Positions 15,993 to 18,701 of a stretch of 18,701 nt of DNA are shown here, one piece after another. Every line of letters begins with the position of its first letter. Position 1 is the first letter of the stretch. The notes below the pieces were generated by a model, which was given only the letters and a program-made list of their open reading frames with translations, was not told the origin of the DNA and made no database searches. The stretch is from Verrucomicrobia bacterium UBA3750 (lineage in GTDB: Bacteria > Verrucomicrobiota > Kiritimatiellia > RFP12 > UBA1067): the NCBI GenBank assembly GCA_002371755.1, contig DFGM01000023.1:1-18701 (forward strand). Direction: 5' to 3'. A program made the position numbers and the translations under genes.

Positions 15993-16522
15993 AGAAGATA
16001 GTTTTAGGCGTGACGGGCAGCATTGCGGCCTACAAGGCGGCGGAACTCGTGCGGCTGTTCGTCAAGAACGGCGATGACGTGACGGTGGTAATGACCCCGG
16101 CCGCATGCGAGTTTGTGCGGCCTCTTACGTTCCAGACTCTCTCTCGCAACCCGGTGCATGTGGATACGTTCGAGCGGCCGCAAGGATGGAGTCCCGACCA
16201 TGTATCGCTTGCGGTTGCGGCCGATATGGTGGTTGTGGCGCCCGCCACGGCGAATACGATTGCGAAGATGCGTTGCGGCATAGCGGACAACCTGCTCACG
16301 TCCACTTTGCTCGCCACCCGCGCCCAAATCGTCGTAGCCCCGGCGATGAATGACGGCATGTGGGTAAACGAGGCCACGCAGGAAAATCTGGAAGCGCTCA
16401 GGCGGCGCGGCGTGCTCGTAATCGCCCCGCAGGCGGGCGAACTCGCCTGCGGAACGCAAGGCGTCGGGCGCATGGCAGAGCCGGAGGCCATATTCAAGGA
16501 AATAGGAATATGCGCGAAATAG
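15989..16522 (+). CDS. coaC: Phosphopantothenoylcysteine decarboxylase (CoaC domain only)
   Basis: A 177-residue flavoprotein of the HFCD family, catalysing FMN-dependent decarboxylation of 4'-phosphopantothenoylcysteine in coenzyme A synthesis. It shows the FMN-binding start GVTGSIAAYKA (7-17), the catalytic H71 in HVSLAVAAD, the PAMNDGMW motif (118-125), and the substrate clamp GELACGTQGVGRMAEP (150-165) with C154. These distinguish it from UbiX and lantibiotic (EpiD) decarboxylases. In most bacteria CoaC is fused to the synthetase CoaB (about 400 residues); here the chain stops after CoaC and no CoaB follows, so CoaB must be elsewhere. The start ATG 15989 overlaps the rpe stop. The 3' end overlaps the glycosyltransferase by 13 nt. 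Confidence 0.87.
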   Translation: MKKIVLGVTGSIAAYKAAELVRLFVKNGDDVTVVMTPAACEFVRPLTFQTLSRNPVHVDTFERPQGWSPDHVSLAVAADMVVVAPATANTIAKMRCGIADNLLTSTLLATRAQIVVAPAMNDGMWVNEATQENLEALRRRGVLVIAPQAGELACGTQGVGRMAEPEAIFKEIGICAK

Positions 16523-17205
16523 TCGTAATCCCCACATACAACGAGCGCGAAAACGTCCGTGCCATGGCCGAAGCGGTGCGCAAAGCCGTTCCCGAGGCCG
16601 GCATTCTTTTCGTGGACGATGCCTCGCCGGACGGCACCGGCGACGAAATCGACGCCGTTTCCCGTGCGGATGACCATGTGATGTGCCTCCACCGCGCCGG
16701 GAAGGAAGGCCTTGGGCGGGCATATGTCGCCGGCTTTGCGCGGGCGATAGAGCTCGGCGCCGAACGCATAGTGCAGATGGATTGCGACTTCAGCCACGAC
16801 CCTGCGGATTTGCCGCGCCTCTTAAAGGAAGATGCCGCGCTCGTAATCGGCTCGAGGTACGTAAAAGGCGGCGGCACGCCCGGCTGGCCGTTCAAGCGCA
16901 GACTCATTTCCAGGGCGGGCGGCGTTTTCATACGCGCCGTGACCGGCATGAGGGTGAAGGATCCTACGGGCGGCTTCAAGTGCTGGAAGGTCTCCGCTCT
17001 TGAGAAAATCGGCTTCCGCACTGCGCAAAGCACAGGCTATTCCTTCCAGATGGAGCTTAACTTCCGTGCCTGGCGCTCAGGACTCGAAATCGTCGAAATA
17101 CCGATCCTTTTCACCGACCGCACGCGCGGCGTATCCAAAATCACTCCCGGCATAGCCGCGGAATCGTTCAAAATGGCGTTGAGGCTGGGATGGGCGAGAC
17201 GATAG
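16510..17205 (+). CDS. Family 2 glycosyltransferase, polyprenyl-phosphate mannose synthase-like
   Basis: A 231-residue soluble GT2 enzyme resembling Dpm1-type dolichol/polyprenol-phosphate mannosyltransferases, which move a sugar from a nucleotide sugar to polyprenyl phosphate on the cytoplasmic membrane face. Motifs are IPTYNERENV (7-16), VDDASPDGTG (35-44), metal-binding DCD (91-93) in QMDCDFSHDPADLP, GSRYVKGGG (114-122), PTGGFKCW (152-159) and EIPILFTDR (196-204). There is no C-terminal membrane domain. I use ATG 16510 because AAGGA (16496-16500) lies 9 nt upstream; the longer frame lies inside coaC. It overlaps coaC by 13 nt and mnmE by 16 nt, so translation is probably coupled. The sugar cannot be told from sequence; products may feed cell-envelope or protein glycosylation. 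Confidence 0.87.
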   Translation: MREIVVIPTYNERENVRAMAEAVRKAVPEAGILFVDDASPDGTGDEIDAVSRADDHVMCLHRAGKEGLGRAYVAGFARAIELGAERIVQMDCDFSHDPADLPRLLKEDAALVIGSRYVKGGGTPGWPFKRRLISRAGGVFIRAVTGMRVKDPTGGFKCWKVSALEKIGFRTAQSTGYSFQMELNFRAWRSGLEIVEIPILFTDRTRGVSKITPGIAAESFKMALRLGWARR

Positions 17206-18455
17206 CCGCCATATCCACCGCTCCCGGACGCGGCGGGGTGGCGGTCGTACGCATTTCCGGCGACGATGCTTTCGATGTCGTCCGGCAAGTTGCGGGTAAA
17301 GTCCCCGCTCCCGGGCGTATCGCGCTCGGCAAGGTGCGCGGCGACGACTGCGTTCTTCTCGCTTTCAAGGCTCCGAACTCCTATACCGGAGAGGATGTGG
17401 CGGAAATCCAGTGCCATGGCGGCGCCATCGCTCCCGCCCGGGCGCTCGCCGCTTGCATCTCCGCAGGCGCACGGCTCGCTCGGCGTGGCGAATTCACAGA
17501 ACGCGCTTTCCTCAACGGCAAACTCCCCCTCGAAGCCGCCCAAGGCGTCCTAGACCTCATCGATGCGAAGACCGATCGTGCCGCCGAAAACGCCATCCGC
17601 GGCTTCTCCGGCGAGAAAACGCGCCGCCTCCGCGCCATTTACGATGACGCCTTGGATATCTCATCCTCCCTCGAACATGTCCTTGATATTGACGAAGGCG
17701 ACCTACCGGACGGCTTTTTCGCAGAAATGAACAATCGCATAGATGCCTTAAAAGCGTCGATTTCCACCGCCTTGAAGAAGATGAAGGAGGGGAAGATTCT
17801 GCGCGAGGGCGCCTTGGTAGTGCTCGCCGGCGCTCCAAATGCGGGCAAAAGTTCGCTTTTGAACGCGCTTTTGGGCGAAAATCGCGCAATCGTCTCCGCC
17901 GTGGCCGGCACTACCCGCGACTCCATAGAAGAATGGATGGATATGGATGGCTGGCCGGTGAGGCTAGTCGATACCGCAGGAGTCCGCTCTTCCGATGACG
18001 AAATCGAGGCCGAGGGCATCCGCCGGACAGAGAAGTTGATGGATGAAGCCGTCCTTATCGTCGCTCTCGGCCCTGGCATCGACATGGAGCGATACGGACG
18101 CAAAGCGATCCTAATTCACCCGAAATGCGATTTAGGACGCAAAAACGGCAAACTAAACGTCTCTTCGAAGACTAGCGAGGGGTTGGACGAGCTTAAACGC
18201 GCAATTGTGGCGCGTTTGGAGCAAATTTGCGAAAATAACGGCATTCCTGCCAGTCAGGGAGAAGCCGACGAGGCCGATTCCGCCGCCCTTTGCCGCGCCT
18301 TGGCGTTTCTGGAAGAAGCTGCGAGAGCCATCGATTCCGTCATTCTCGCCAACTGCGTCCGCTCCGCCTCTTCCGTCATAGGCGAGAGGATTGGGGCGGA
18401 ATACACCGAAGACATGCTCTCGCGCCTCTTCAGCCGTTTCTGCGTAGGCAAGTAG
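17190..18455 (+). CDS. mnmE: tRNA uridine-5-carboxymethylaminomethyl modification GTPase MnmE
   Basis: A 421-residue GTPase that with MnmG modifies the wobble uridine of certain tRNAs. The folate-binding N-terminal domain starts TIAAISTAPGRGGVAVVR and contains YTGEDVAEIQCHGG (65-78). The inserted G domain has GAPNAGKS (214-221), TTRD (241-244) and DTAG (261-264). The C-terminus ends in FCVGK (417-421), matching the FCIGK-type end that carries the essential Cys. The G4 motif, normally NKxD, reads PKCD (311-314), an unusual change at the guanine-specificity Asn. The length is slightly below E. coli (454). The start ATG 17190 overlaps the glycosyltransferase end by 16 nt. It is the last gene of the operon; MnmG is not in the window. 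Confidence 0.93.
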   Translation: MGETIAAISTAPGRGGVAVVRISGDDAFDVVRQVAGKVPAPGRIALGKVRGDDCVLLAFKAPNSYTGEDVAEIQCHGGAIAPARALAACISAGARLARRGEFTERAFLNGKLPLEAAQGVLDLIDAKTDRAAENAIRGFSGEKTRRLRAIYDDALDISSSLEHVLDIDEGDLPDGFFAEMNNRIDALKASISTALKKMKEGKILREGALVVLAGAPNAGKSSLLNALLGENRAIVSAVAGTTRDSIEEWMDMDGWPVRLVDTAGVRSSDDEIEAEGIRRTEKLMDEAVLIVALGPGIDMERYGRKAILIHPKCDLGRKNGKLNVSSKTSEGLDELKRAIVARLEQICENNGIPASQGEADEADSAALCRALAFLEEAARAIDSVILANCVRSASSVIGERIGAEYTEDMLSRLFSRFCVGK

Positions 18456-18462
18456 CCCTTCC

Positions 18463-18485
18463 GCCCCCCTGCGGCAGGAGGCTTT
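18463..18485 (+). terminator. Possible terminator after mnmE
   Basis: Starting 8 nt after the mnmE stop, GCCCCCCT (18463-18470) can pair imperfectly with AGGAGGC (18476-18482) around the loop GCGGC, followed by TTT. The stem has one mismatch and one bulge and the T-run is short, so this is a weak call supported mainly by its position at the end of the operon. Confidence 0.35.
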
Positions 18486-18491
18486 CGACTC

Positions 18492-18631
18492 ATGCCCATC
18501 ACTCCAGAATCCAATGGGCATTGCTCAAGAATCCAATGGGCATTGGATTCCAACTCAATGGGCATTGGATTCGGATTCAATGGGCATTGGTCGCCCGCCC
18601 GATGCCCATTGGTTTCCCAGGTGATGGGCAT
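18492..18631. repeat. Seven-copy, 22-bp-phased octamer array
   Basis: The octamer ATGGGCAT or its inverse complement ATGCCCAT starts at 18492, 18514, 18536, 18558, 18580, 18602 and 18624, exactly 22 bp apart each time. Copies 1 and 6 read ATGCCCAT, the other five ATGGGCAT. The 14-bp linkers vary, although copies 2-5 share flanking CA before and TG after the octamer. Copy 3 is the centre of a perfect palindrome with arms GAATCCAATG and CATTGGATTC (18529-18550). A 22-bp period is not a multiple of three, so it is not a peptide repeat; it is close to two helical turns. A multi-site protein-binding array, an iteron-like element or a palindromic repeat family are possible. No function is established. 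Confidence 0.85.
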
Positions 18632-18641
18632 GGGGCGGGCG
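18592..18641. repeat. Long GC-rich inverted repeat enclosing the last two octamers
   Basis: The left arm CGCCCGCCC-g-ATGCCCAT (18592-18609) pairs with the right arm ATGGGCAT-g-GGGCGGGCG (18624-18641): 17 base pairs with a single central mismatch and a 14-nt loop. It is made partly from octamer copies 6 and 7 in opposite orientation. In RNA it would be very stable. No T-tract follows. It may be a backup terminator, a processing site or a REP-like element. Confidence 0.75.
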
Positions 18642-18701
18642 GACAACGGCTAGGGCGGGGGTGGGCAGCGCCACTGGGGGCTCAGCCGCCCTCCTATGGG
18701 A

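Noticed and set aside
18492..18631. CRISPR array
   Set aside because: Repeat cores are 8-13 bp, linkers only 14 bp, two copies are inverted and no cas genes are nearby.
18254..18646. 130-residue minus-strand open frame through the octamer array
   Set aside because: It is antisense to mnmE and the array. A 22-bp period shifts frame with each unit, so the array is not a coding repeat.
18456..18701. Chromosomal origin near mnmE
   Set aside because: mnmE often lies near oriC, but I found no DnaA boxes, AT-rich unwinding region or other origin genes here.

Overview
This window reads as part of a GC-rich bacterial chromosome, with all well-supported genes on the + strand. A rare combination points to a PVC-type bacterium, most likely a gut or rumen Kiritimatiellota lineage: a very large secreted LamG/autotransporter-like repeat protein, a gliding-type (Gld) ABC exporter with a DUF4340 partner, and a NusG-like fragment. 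That placement is inferred from gene style only; no rRNA or marker phylogeny was available.

Layout. (1) Positions 1-894 hold no convincing intact gene. A minus-strand fragment looks like the start of a NusG/UpxY/RfaH-type antiterminator and is cut by a stop next to a perfect 10-bp tandem duplication. A strong-looking + strand promoter (379-408) is followed by a long leader with an 11-G homopolymer and a perfect hairpin. (2) Positions 895-6357 encode a single secreted protein of about 1820 residues built from LamG-like and repeated beta-rich modules, with no recognisable anchor. (3) A second promoter (6436-6465), sharing the 12-mer ATATGGTATAAT with the first, starts a tightly packed run of ten genes to 18455 in which neighbours overlap or lie 3-25 nt apart. 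They encode an SPFH/band-7 membrane protein, a sugar nucleotidyltransferase-like protein, a Gld-like ABC exporter (ATPase, fused permease-GldG, DUF4340 protein), a zinc/manganese-type ABC importer (ATPase, then permease and binding protein fused in one chain), ribulose-phosphate 3-epimerase, a stand-alone phosphopantothenoylcysteine decarboxylase domain, a dolichol-phosphate-mannose-synthase-like glycosyltransferase and the tRNA-modifying GTPase MnmE. (4) The non-coding end (18456-18701) carries a regular array: the octamer ATGGGCAT, or its inverse ATGCCCAT, occurs seven times at exactly 22-bp intervals, and the last two copies sit in a long GC-rich hairpin.

How it fits together: the large operon mixes envelope functions (SPFH protein, Gld-type exporter, nucleotide-sugar and polyprenyl-sugar enzymes), metal uptake and housekeeping. 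I see no dedicated pathway linking all members. The most unusual items are the 22-bp-phased octamer array, the two ABC-transporter gene fusions, two departures from consensus nucleotide-binding motifs (Walker B of the Gld-like ATPase and G4 of MnmE), and the poly-G tract upstream of a large surface-type protein. None of these was checked against a database.
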